Shown here piece by piece: positions 33,727 to 41,224 of a DNA stretch of 64,000 nt. The notes under the pieces were generated by a model. That model was not told where the DNA came from. It worked only from the letters and a program-made list of their open reading frames with translations, and did no database searches. Source of the DNA: Aliikangiella sp965214955 (GTDB lineage: Bacteria > Pseudomonadota > Gammaproteobacteria > Enterobacterales > Kangiellaceae); contig CBDCCU010000009.1 of assembly GCA_965214955.1 (NCBI GenBank), positions 372,001-436,000 on the forward strand, in the 5' to 3' direction. Within the stretch, counting starts at the first letter, position 1. Every line of letters starts with the position of its first letter. Position numbers and translations under genes: made by a program.

Positions 33727-34110
33727 ATGAATATATCTTTAATTTTTGAATTTTTAACTCGGCATATCACCATCATTTATAGCACCATTGCTGTAATTTC
33801 CTGCTCTGGTTTGCTTGGTGTTTTCACGCTTCATTATACCGAGCTAAAGGCGCTTGCCATATTAGTCTCTTTTTTATGGTTGATGCCATTTTTGGTTGGT
33901 TTTTTCAAAAACAAATTATGGATAAATTGTTTTTTAGTCTTTAATAGTATTCTATTTTTATTATTTTTCTTTTTTAAATCTGAGTTAGAAATAGTGTACA
34001 AAGCTTTTATTGGATCGGCTTCGATATACATAACCTTACTATTATTAATACAACCTTTTCACGATCAATTTAGAAAACTAACTTCTCACTATCGTCAATT
34101 GATAAAATAA
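33727..34110 (+). CDS. Four-helix membrane protein
   Basis: A 127-residue protein with about four membrane helices (roughly residues 13-32, 38-58, 64-82 and 90-110) and a basic, His-containing C-terminal tail (FRKLTSHYRQLIK). No recognised family and no catalytic motif. Last gene of the AT-rich membrane-protein run; the following 114 bp to the next stop contain nothing I can identify. Confidence 0.6.
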   Translation: MNISLIFEFLTRHITIIYSTIAVISCSGLLGVFTLHYTELKALAILVSFLWLMPFLVGFFKNKLWINCFLVFNSILFLLFFFFKSELEIVYKAFIGSASIYITLLLLIQPFHDQFRKLTSHYRQLIK

Positions 34111-34224
34111 GGATAATTTGGTTAAGATTTTATTGTCCAATATTTAAGACACTAAGATGCTAAAAATAAGTGGTGTGATAGTTGAATTTGATATTCCAGT
34201 TTAGTCACAAAACTTAATTCTTTT

Positions 34225-34410
34225 TTACTTTTTTTCAATATCTTTTTCAAAACTAGGATCTTGAATAAAAGATTCAATATATTCTTTACTCAATTCTTTT
34301 TTACCACCAAACATTAACCTAAACTCTTCCAAAAATTCAGCAATTTGCATAGGCGTCATTTTTTTACAGGCTTCTAAATATTCTGGTGTAAAATGTTGTA
34401 TTGCTTTCAT
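34225..34410 (-). CDS. Small uncharacterised helical protein
   Basis: A 61-residue soluble protein with the central sequence FTPEYLEACKKMTPMQIAEFLEEFRLM, a pattern I associate with short uncharacterised proteins of gammaproteobacteria that keep MTP-x-Q-I followed by FLE. The C terminus is highly charged. It has no clear partner; the flavodoxin-fold gene upstream is 57 bp away on the same strand. Confidence 0.65.
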   Translation of the reverse strand: MKAIQHFTPEYLEACKKMTPMQIAEFLEEFRLMFGGKKELSKEYIESFIQDPSFEKDIEKK

Positions 34411-34467
34411 GATAACAAGTTCTTTAACCTTAATTTCTTTATTATTTAATTTTCACTAAGCCGTTTA

Positions 34468-34974
34468 TTAATAGATATTGGCTTTATCGAGCAATTCAGC
34501 AATATTGATATTATCAATTAGATCAATATTATCGTCCCTTATTGAAACATAGATAATACCTAAATAATTTACCTGTAAATAGTTAGCGGTTAATTTAAAT
34601 GGCTCTAAAAAACACTTTGGATATGCTTTATCATAACCTGTTGATAATACAGACAAGCTTTTTCCTTTTAATAGTCGGCCTAAATCTTTTTTAATCGTTA
34701 AGAGATCTGACAATCGATCAAAAAAAACTTTCATTTGTGCCGACATTGAATACCAATAAACAGGTGTTGCAAAAACAATATGATCAAACTTTACTAAGCG
34801 TTTTATTAATAAACTAAAATCATCATCTTTATTTTCATGAGCATAATCATAAAATGAAATTTTAAAATCAGTTAAGTTAAAAACCATTGCTTTTGTTTCA
34901 TGAGCAAACTTAGCTACTAACTTTTTTGTATTCCCATTTGGGTTGGATGTACCTAATACTACTGCAATTGACAA
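34468..34974 (-). CDS. Flavodoxin-fold NAD(P)H-dependent oxidoreductase
   Basis: A 168-residue protein of the NADPH-dependent FMN reductase/flavodoxin-like superfamily. The FMN phosphate loop is VLGTSNPNGNTKKLV near the N terminus, and the second flavin-contact region is FATPVYWYSMSAQMKVFFDRLSDL (about residues 68-91). A candidate electron donor or quinone reductase; substrate unknown. The ATG at 34974 has AGGAG just upstream. Upstream there is a 189-bp gap to the PAP2 gene on the other strand. Confidence 0.85.
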   Translation of the reverse strand: MSIAVVLGTSNPNGNTKKLVAKFAHETKAMVFNLTDFKISFYDYAHENKDDDFSLLIKRLVKFDHIVFATPVYWYSMSAQMKVFFDRLSDLLTIKKDLGRLLKGKSLSVLSTGYDKAYPKCFLEPFKLTANYLQVNYLGIIYVSIRDDNIDLIDNINIAELLDKANIY

Positions 34975-35163
34975 AAGAAGCTCCTTTAATATTTCTTGTT
35001 AATTAGAACGATATCTTTTTTATCTTCTAAAAAATTAGTCACATAAACGTCACTAACAGTTCATTTTTTGGTCATATAGAGCCTTCAAAATGCCAGCCAA
35101 TGGATAAAAAGTCAATTTACCTATTAATTACGGTCACATACAAAGATCGAAGGAGTCTTCTCC

Positions 35164-35691
35164 ATGGGTGCAATTAAAACTCGTTTCCAACAAGTGGATA
35201 CCGAAGCTTTTTTATGGTGTCAAAAAATATTCTGTAAAAAAGCCATTTACCCTTTAGTTAGAATAGTGTCTGCCACAGGTGATGGCTGGCTTTATGCGGT
35301 TTTTGCTTTTTTACTTTTGCTTGTAAATTTTGATGCTCATTTATCTTTTTTTCTAAGCTGTTTGGTGGGCTTTGCATTAGAGGTTCCTTTGTATTTATTG
35401 CTAAAAAATAAATTTAAGCGAAATAGACCTCAAGATTGCCTAAATAATTTTGAAGCAAAAATAAAACCTTCCGATAAGTTTAGTTTTCCCTCGGGTCATA
35501 CGGCTGCGGCATTTGTTATGGCAACACAGGTACTGCTGTTTTTTCCTGCTTTTGCATTAGTCGCCATTGTTTGGGCACTTGCCATTGGTTTATCGCGTGT
35601 AGCGCTTGGTGTTCATTTTCCTGGTGATATTTTGGCAGGTATTTTGTTAGGAACTCTTAGCGGGCTGTTGTCTGCGGTAATAATCATTTAG
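35164..35691 (+). CDS. PAP2-family membrane phosphatase
   Basis: A 175-residue membrane phosphatase with about six helices. All three PAP2 motifs are present: KNKFKRNRP (about 81-89), FPSGHTAA (with the catalytic His) and SRVALGVHFPGDILAG. Relatives hydrolyse phosphatidic acid or undecaprenyl pyrophosphate. AAGGAG is placed before the ATG. The glycosyltransferase gene 29 bp downstream forms a pair seen in other marine gammaproteobacteria, so a role in a lipid-linked glycan or glycolipid step is likely. Confidence 0.9.
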   Translation: MGAIKTRFQQVDTEAFLWCQKIFCKKAIYPLVRIVSATGDGWLYAVFAFLLLLVNFDAHLSFFLSCLVGFALEVPLYLLLKNKFKRNRPQDCLNNFEAKIKPSDKFSFPSGHTAAAFVMATQVLLFFPAFALVAIVWALAIGLSRVALGVHFPGDILAGILLGTLSGLLSAVIII

Positions 35692-35720
35692 CAAATTCTT
35701 TTTTAGGTAAACCACTTTTA

Positions 35721-36758
35721 ATGAAAATTCTTTATGCCGTTCAAGCCACAGGCAATGGACATATTACTCGTGCCAGAATAATGGCAAAGGCTTTAAAACA
35801 ATTAGATGTAGAAGTTGATTGGGTATTTTCGGGGCGCAGTAAAAACGAACTATTTGATATGGATGACTTTGGTGATTTTAAGTGTTACCAAGGTTTAACC
35901 TTTGTGATTAAAAATGGAAAAATTAAACATTTAGCTACTGCGTTTAACAACAATATTGTTCAGTTTATTCGCGATGTAAAATCGGTTTCTTTTAAGGGCT
36001 ACGATTTAGTCATTAATGATTTTGAACCTGTAACCGCGTGGGCAGCTAAACTGCAAAAAGTGGACAATATTGGGATCTCTCACCAAATGTCGTTTAAAGG
36101 TAAAATTCCCGTGGCGGGTAAAAATTTTATTGCTGAGTTAGTGCTTAAAAACTTTGCCCCCGTTAAAACCCCTATTGGTTTGCACTGGGATGATTTTGAA
36201 CAAAATTTGCTGCCACCAATTATTGATAGTCATAACGGTGTTGCAAATAACAACTTAAAAAATGTTTTAGTTTATTTTCCATTTTGCGAGCCTGATGATC
36301 TAATCAATTGGTTTGCGCCTTTTAAAGATTACCAATTTCATATTTTTCATGGTTGTGAACAATCAACAGGGTTTGAACATATTAAACTTTATGACTTTTC
36401 TCGCGAAAAATTTCAAACCATGCAAAATGAATGCTCTGGCATTATTACTGGCGCAGGTTTTGAATTGCCCAGCGAGGCCATAGCAATGGGGCATAAGTTA
36501 TTAGTGTTGCCTCTTGCAGGACAAATGGAGCAGCAATCTAACGCTTTGGCTTTAGCACAAATAAAACGGGCTACCGTGCTACATGAGTTTTCTCATCAAG
36601 CACTTAAAGAGTGGTTAGCACAACCTGCACTTAATCCTCAGCCTTATCCCGATGTAGCTAAAGCGCTTTGTGAGTGGCTGGTTGATAAAAATAAAAATTG
36701 CTTACAGCAATTAAGTAAAAAGCTGTGGCATAAAACAAATTGTTTAGAACAAGCATAA
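35721..36758 (+). CDS. MJ1255/VC2487-family glycosyltransferase
   Basis: A 345-residue cytosolic GT-B-type glycosyltransferase. The N-terminal glycine-rich ILYAVQATGNGHITRARIMA and the acceptor-side segment DLVINDFEPVTAWAA fit the MJ1255/VC2487 group, and the nucleotide-sugar site is seen near IITGAGFELPSEAIAMGHKLLVLP. Sugar and acceptor are unknown. It follows the PAP2 phosphatase in an apparent two-gene operon, ending in a palindromic terminator. Confidence 0.85.
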   Translation: MKILYAVQATGNGHITRARIMAKALKQLDVEVDWVFSGRSKNELFDMDDFGDFKCYQGLTFVIKNGKIKHLATAFNNNIVQFIRDVKSVSFKGYDLVINDFEPVTAWAAKLQKVDNIGISHQMSFKGKIPVAGKNFIAELVLKNFAPVKTPIGLHWDDFEQNLLPPIIDSHNGVANNNLKNVLVYFPFCEPDDLINWFAPFKDYQFHIFHGCEQSTGFEHIKLYDFSREKFQTMQNECSGIITGAGFELPSEAIAMGHKLLVLPLAGQMEQQSNALALAQIKRATVLHEFSHQALKEWLAQPALNPQPYPDVAKALCEWLVDKNKNCLQQLSKKLWHKTNCLEQA

Positions 36759-36784
36759 AAAAGGCCGATAATATTATCGGCCTT
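36757..36784. terminator. Terminator between the convergent glycosyltransferase and pitrilysin genes
   Basis: AAGGCCGATAAT / ATTATCGGCCTT is a perfect 24-base palindrome at 36761-36784. The run of A at 36757-36762 makes it a proper intrinsic terminator for minus-strand transcription; on the plus strand the T-run is short. Confidence 0.82.
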
Positions 36785-36801
36785 AAGATCAGCTTTAATT
36801 G

Positions 36802-39693
36802 TTAAAAGGTTTTGTATTTGCCTTGTACGCATGCCAACTCATTACAAACCGAAGCGCTTTTTTGAGACTTTTTATAATCTTCATCTCGATGTGCCTTACC
36901 AAAGTTTTGAGTAATGATGCGATTGTTATTATTTAGCACCGCCGTTTCATAAAACGCCAAAATATCTGCTTTATTTAGCGCTTTAATCGCAGTAACCAGT
37001 TGGTCGCGTTTATCAAAGTTTGTATAGCCTTCAGATAACTCTGAGTTATATCTCACTGAGCGCATAACAATTCGAGTTTCTTTTTGCATAATGCTATTAA
37101 TTAAGCCTTCTTTATGCGCGTTAAAATCAGCATCTGACATTTTTGCTAGCTCACCTTTATAGTCTTGATTAAACTTATCAAAACGACGTGCCAGTTCCGC
37201 AGGCCCTGCTTTGGGTGATTGAACAAAAAAGGCAAGTGATGGTAATTTTTCGGTTTCTTGTGCCGAAACTCCCACAACATAACCTAGTTGCTGATCAGTA
37301 CGAATGCTTTTATAAAACGATTGCGATAATACTTGACGTAGCAATTGATATTTGGCGCTAGTTTTAATGGATTTATCTTTACCTTGATAAACCATTACAA
37401 TTGCTGAGTCGTTATGATCAATATCTAGTTGATAAACACCTTCGCCACCAGTTATCTTTAAAACTTGATTAACTGGTTTAGCAACAACTTTTTTATCTTT
37501 CATTAATGAACTCTTCAAAAAGCTTGCTAGTTTTTGTGCGCCTTTGCTATTTACATTTCCGTGAGCTAAAACTTCTAAGCTGCCTTGTTTGTGAAATGCT
37601 TTTATAAATTTTTGCATGTCGGCAACCGTTACTGTCTCTAATCCTTTAGCAAGTTCATCGGGTGTATAAACACGGCTTTGCATAGCCTGAGTTAAGCCAC
37701 CAAATACTTGACCAATAGGGCGATTAAATTTGCTGTTTTTCCAGTTACGAATTAGCCTTGCCTTATGAACATTAAAACGATCTTCTGCAATTTTAAGATT
37801 AGTGATACGCTCATTAAGCACTTTCATTAGCATATCTTGCTTTTGGTTATAGCCGTAAACTGCGTAGGTTAAACTACTATGTCCTGAGAACAGCGCATAC
37901 TGTAATCCAGCTTGGCTAGCGGCATAAGAATAGCTTTCTAAGCTATCGTTTAACAGCGCCGTATATAAGTTCATTTTGGCTCTATTACTGGCATTGTCTC
38001 CCGCTTTTTCTGAATAGATAGAAACAAACACATCAGACTTTGGCAGTTTAAATTCACTATCTTGTTTGTAGTAAAATTTAAAACCAGGCTCGTTAATGAG
38101 TGCCTCTGGTACTGATTGTTCTTTTTCAATCGGTTTTACTTGTGGATTTTCTGCAATAAATTTATTTTTTAATGGCAGTTGATAGCCCGATAAGTCATCA
38201 ATTTTGTTCCAAGCAGAAATTAAGCTTTCGCTTAATGGATTAATGCTATAAGGCGTATTATAAAGCGGCTCAACTTTATCAGTTTTTAAGTTTGGCGCTA
38301 TGACCACTTGACGTAAATTAGATGGCTTAAAGTAATTGGTATATTGCTTAATTAAATCGGCATCAAAATCTTCATATAAATAACCGCTATTTAAAATATG
38401 CTCTGGATTAACATATTGCATAATACTGGCTAAGGATGATGCTTCTGACGATGCGGGTAGTTTTTCTTTAAACTGAAAATTCAAATTAGAAATTTTACTT
38501 CGCTCTGCAAAGCGTGATTCTTCAATGCCTTGATTTTTAATCACCTCAATATAATTGAAAGTTGCATCAGTAATTTCGTCAATTTTTTTCATTCCTGCTT
38601 TGGTTAATCCAAACACAATATAAAAAACATCGGTATCATCTGGACCATAGTTGTAGGCGCTTAATGACTCAATTAGCCCTTGCGATTTTAATGTGTCATA
38701 CAAGCTACCTTTGGCTTCGTTACGAATGAGTGTGCCAATAAATTGCAGTGGTTTTTTCTGATAGTAAGCATTGGCCGACGGCATTGGAAACTGCAATGAA
38801 AGCGTGCGTTGATCTTTTAATGGTGTAATATTAATTCTTACTCCTAATTGGTCGTCACGAAAAGCCGCCACTTTTACATCTTGCGCTTTACTGCCATTAT
38901 TTTTTACCGCAGAAAACTTAGTTTTTACATAATTTTTTAGTGTTTCAATCGACTCTTTACCCACAACCGTTACTGACATTCTGCTTGCAGAATAATGCTC
39001 GGCATAAAAGGCTTTAAGATCATCCATAATTGGATCACCTTCTCGCTCGGCTAAAGTATCTAAGTTGCCCACTGAAAACTGTGAAGCTGGATGCTCTGGA
39101 TTGGTGGTAGATTTTAACACTTCATTAATACGGCGAGCTTCGTCTTTAATTTTGAGTTTATACTCAGAGTGCACCGCATTTTTTTCTCTTTGTACATATT
39201 GCGGATCAAAAAGAGGTGAAATAAAGAATTGAGCAAATCTATCGAGCGCAGGCTCTAAATAATCGGGCTTAATATCAAAAAAGTAAGTGGTATGTTGTTG
39301 ACCCGTGCCAGCATTGTTACCGCCACCGTGTTTTTTAATAAACTCGCCGTATTCCCCAACTTTTGGATACTTTGCAGTGCCTAAAAATAACATATGTTCT
39401 AAATAGTGAGCCATACCTTGCCTGTCTTTATGATCAGACATATGACCAACATGCACATCGAGAGCCGCTGCTGATTTATCAGTTTCTGGATCAGAAATAA
39501 CTAAAGCTTTCATGCCATTGTCGAGCACAAAATATTCATAAGCTCGCTGGTCATTAGGGCTTTTGATAATTTGATCATTGGTTAAATGTGTAGCAACAGG
39601 TTGAGTGGTCATGTGACTACACGCCGATACTAAGCCTAAGCTAAGCAATACGCCAATAGAGAGTGGCTTTAATGAAAAGTGACGAACTTTCAT
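36802..39693 (-). CDS. ptrA: Pitrilysin-family (M16) zinc protease, lipoprotein
   Basis: A 963-residue inverzincin close in size to E. coli protease III (962). The inverted zinc motif HYLEH is intact (His96, Glu99, His100) with the third ligand in NAVHSEY (about residue 177). The signal sequence ends in a lipobox, LVSAC with Cys25, so the enzyme should be membrane-anchored rather than free in the periplasm. M16 repeat domains continue to the end, including the inactive C-terminal half with RTDQQLGYVVGV. It is expressed from the region divergent to hemC. Confidence 0.92.
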   Translation of the reverse strand: MKVRHFSLKPLSIGVLLSLGLVSACSHMTTQPVATHLTNDQIIKSPNDQRAYEYFVLDNGMKALVISDPETDKSAAALDVHVGHMSDHKDRQGMAHYLEHMLFLGTAKYPKVGEYGEFIKKHGGGNNAGTGQQHTTYFFDIKPDYLEPALDRFAQFFISPLFDPQYVQREKNAVHSEYKLKIKDEARRINEVLKSTTNPEHPASQFSVGNLDTLAEREGDPIMDDLKAFYAEHYSASRMSVTVVGKESIETLKNYVKTKFSAVKNNGSKAQDVKVAAFRDDQLGVRINITPLKDQRTLSLQFPMPSANAYYQKKPLQFIGTLIRNEAKGSLYDTLKSQGLIESLSAYNYGPDDTDVFYIVFGLTKAGMKKIDEITDATFNYIEVIKNQGIEESRFAERSKISNLNFQFKEKLPASSEASSLASIMQYVNPEHILNSGYLYEDFDADLIKQYTNYFKPSNLRQVVIAPNLKTDKVEPLYNTPYSINPLSESLISAWNKIDDLSGYQLPLKNKFIAENPQVKPIEKEQSVPEALINEPGFKFYYKQDSEFKLPKSDVFVSIYSEKAGDNASNRAKMNLYTALLNDSLESYSYAASQAGLQYALFSGHSSLTYAVYGYNQKQDMLMKVLNERITNLKIAEDRFNVHKARLIRNWKNSKFNRPIGQVFGGLTQAMQSRVYTPDELAKGLETVTVADMQKFIKAFHKQGSLEVLAHGNVNSKGAQKLASFLKSSLMKDKKVVAKPVNQVLKITGGEGVYQLDIDHNDSAIVMVYQGKDKSIKTSAKYQLLRQVLSQSFYKSIRTDQQLGYVVGVSAQETEKLPSLAFFVQSPKAGPAELARRFDKFNQDYKGELAKMSDADFNAHKEGLINSIMQKETRIVMRSVRYNSELSEGYTNFDKRDQLVTAIKALNKADILAFYETAVLNNNNRIITQNFGKAHRDEDYKKSQKSASVCNELACVQGKYKTF

Positions 39694-39922
39694 AGTTCCT
39701 TATTCCTTATTTTTTAACGAGGTTAACATCATATTTGCCCAACCATTCTAAAGGCAACCAAAAATGAAGCAAAGATTGTAAAGGAATATGAGTAAATCAA
39801 TTTATCGTTTTAACAATTTTATGAATTGATTGGCTTATGATCTTTATCATTTAATCCTAAGAGCTGTGATGTTAGTATTTAGCGCATCATCTATAAACCA
39901 CTCACTAAGCAATTCAACAACC

Positions 39923-40852
39923 ATGTCGAACATATTAAAAATAGCTACTCGAAAAAGCCCGCTAGCCCTTTGGCAAGCCGAATTTGTTAAAGCAGAACTC
40001 GAAAAATACCACCCAAGCCTTACAGTTGAGTTAGTTCCCATGTCTACCAAAGGCGACAAAATACTCGACACTCCATTGGCTAAAATTGGCGGCAAAGGTC
40101 TTTTTGTTAAAGAGCTAGAAGTTGCAATGCTTGCTGGTGAAGCCGATATTGCGGTGCATTCTATGAAAGATGTACCCATGGAATTTCCTGAAGGACTAGG
40201 ACTAGAAGTTATCTGCCAACGTGAAGATCCGCGCGACGCATTTGTTTCAAATACTTATCACTCGCTTAGCGATCTTCCCCAAGGTGCATTAGTAGGAACA
40301 TCAAGCTTAAGACGCCAATGTCAGTTAAAAGCCAAACGTCCTGATCTAAAAATTAAAGACTTGCGCGGAAATCTAGGCACAAGACTAGGGAAACTTGATG
40401 ATGGTCAATATGATGCGATTATTTTGGCCACCGCAGGACTGGTTCGCTTAAAAATGCCAGAAAGAATTGCAGAAAAAATTTCTAGCCACACAATTTTACC
40501 CGCTGGCGGTCAAGGCGCTGTTGGTATTGAGTGTCGTACTAATGATACCAGAGTAAAAGAGTTATTAGCGCCATTAAATCACCTAGAAACAGCCATTAGA
40601 GTAAAAGCCGAACGTGCTGTTAATAATAGATTGCAAGGCGGCTGCCAAGTACCTATTGGAGCATTTGCAACGGTTGAGTCAGGACTAATAAAAATAGAAG
40701 CACTAGTTGGCGCCCTTGATGGCAGTGAAATCATTCATAAAAAAATAAGCGGCTCGATTGATGATGCAGAATCCTTAGGTGTCACAATTGCAGAGCAGCT
40801 ACTTGCCGCTGGTGCTGATAAAATTCTTAAGTCGGTTGGAATTGATCACTAA
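39923..40852 (+). CDS. hemC: Hydroxymethylbilane synthase (porphobilinogen deaminase)
   Basis: Joins four porphobilinogens into hydroxymethylbilane; 309 residues from ATG 39923 (MSNILKIATRKSPLALWQAE). The frame is open 31 codons further upstream, but those codons do not resemble the family. The dipyrromethane cofactor cysteine is in GGCQVPIGAFA (Cys241). The usual gammaproteobacterial neighbour hemD is absent: here hemC ends 34 bp before a minus-strand terminator, and hemD-hemX-hemY lie about 20 kb further on, on the opposite strand. Confidence 0.96.
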   Translation: MSNILKIATRKSPLALWQAEFVKAELEKYHPSLTVELVPMSTKGDKILDTPLAKIGGKGLFVKELEVAMLAGEADIAVHSMKDVPMEFPEGLGLEVICQREDPRDAFVSNTYHSLSDLPQGALVGTSSLRRQCQLKAKRPDLKIKDLRGNLGTRLGKLDDGQYDAIILATAGLVRLKMPERIAEKISSHTILPAGGQGAVGIECRTNDTRVKELLAPLNHLETAIRVKAERAVNNRLQGGCQVPIGAFATVESGLIKIEALVGALDGSEIIHKKISGSIDDAESLGVTIAEQLLAAGADKILKSVGIDH

Positions 40853-40885
40853 TATTCATCTTAGATCTGTTAACCCTAGTCATAG

Positions 40886-41014
40886 ACAAAAAAAAGCCTC
40901 AAACAATGTTTGAGGCATATATTGAATTTTGCTTGGGGAAACAAAATTCAAACTCCCGCTTTGGTTAGGAGGGGTCGCGGGAAACGTATTTAACGTCAAT
41001 TGTTATGACGCATA
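40886..41014 (-). ncRNA. Candidate small RNA with C-rich loops and intrinsic terminator
   Basis: Read on the minus strand, about 127 bases fold into four successive hairpins: CGTCA/TGACG (41010-41006 with 40998-40994); TCCCGC/GCGGGA (40982-40977 with 40959-40954), whose 17-base loop contains CCCCTCCT; a perfect 10-bp stem TTGAATTTTG/CAAAATTCAA (40951-40942 with 40931-40922), whose loop is TTTCCCCAAG; and a 9-bp terminator stem followed by eight T. The first C-rich loop could pair with Shine-Dalgarno sequences. Perfect stems with unpaired C-rich loops, a terminator and a promoter-like element upstream together fit a regulatory RNA. It could also be released from the mcp 3' end. Confidence 0.6.
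40888..40916 (-). terminator. Intrinsic terminator
   Basis: GCCTCAAAC (40896-40904) and GTTTGAGGC (40908-40916) form a perfect 9-bp stem with a 3-base loop; on the minus strand it is followed by eight T (40895-40888). It ends the candidate small RNA and any read-through from mcp. Confidence 0.9.
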
Positions 41015-41020
41015 TACCCC

Positions 41021-41049
41021 ACTATAGTTTCATATATTTAATTAGGTAA
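41021..41049 (-). promoter_or_regulatory. Possible promoter of the candidate small RNA
   Basis: On the minus strand TATAGT (41026-41021) resembles a -10 box, with TTACCT about 17 bases upstream as a weak -35. A start about seven bases downstream would fall near 41014. The match is moderate and the surrounding DNA is AT-rich. Confidence 0.35.
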
Positions 41050-41148
41050 ATGTAACTATTTGTAAATAAATATTATTAAGTAGTTATTTGTTTGCAGAAA
41101 TTACAGAATGTTTTATTTAAAAATGTTTGAATTGTTACGGTTTGCACA

Positions 41149-41180
41149 CTATACCCGTTCTTGAAGAAGAACGGGTATAG
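41149..41180. repeat. Perfect 14-bp palindrome of the TATACCCG family
   Basis: CTATACCCGTTCTT (41149-41162) and AAGAACGGGTATAG (41167-41180) are exact complements with loop GAAG. The half-site corresponds to the dispersed elements at 17921 and 28455. It lies 35 bp beyond the mcp stop. Confidence 0.8.
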
Positions 41181-41224
41181 TTAAGTTTTAGGTATAGTGA
41201 AGTTTTAGATATAGTTAAGTTTTA
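41174..41224. repeat. 17-bp tandem repeat, three copies, at the mcp 3' end
   Basis: Units GGTATAGTTAAGTTTTA, GGTATAGTGAAGTTTTA and GATATAGTTAAGTTTTA follow each other without gap. The last unit includes the mcp stop codon, and the first overlaps the palindrome arm. The TATAGTTAAG core is shared with the 15-bp tandem repeat at 15411-15455. Confidence 0.85.

Noticed and set aside
39830..39922. Thirty-one-codon N-terminal extension of hemC
   Set aside because: It does not resemble any hydroxymethylbilane synthase, and MSNILKIATR is the normal start.
40896..41010. Plus-strand CsrB/RsmZ-like RNA with GGA loops
   Set aside because: The complementary strand loops contain GGGGA and AGGAGG, but only the minus strand has a proper terminator with T-run and a promoter-like sequence; kept as a lesser alternative.
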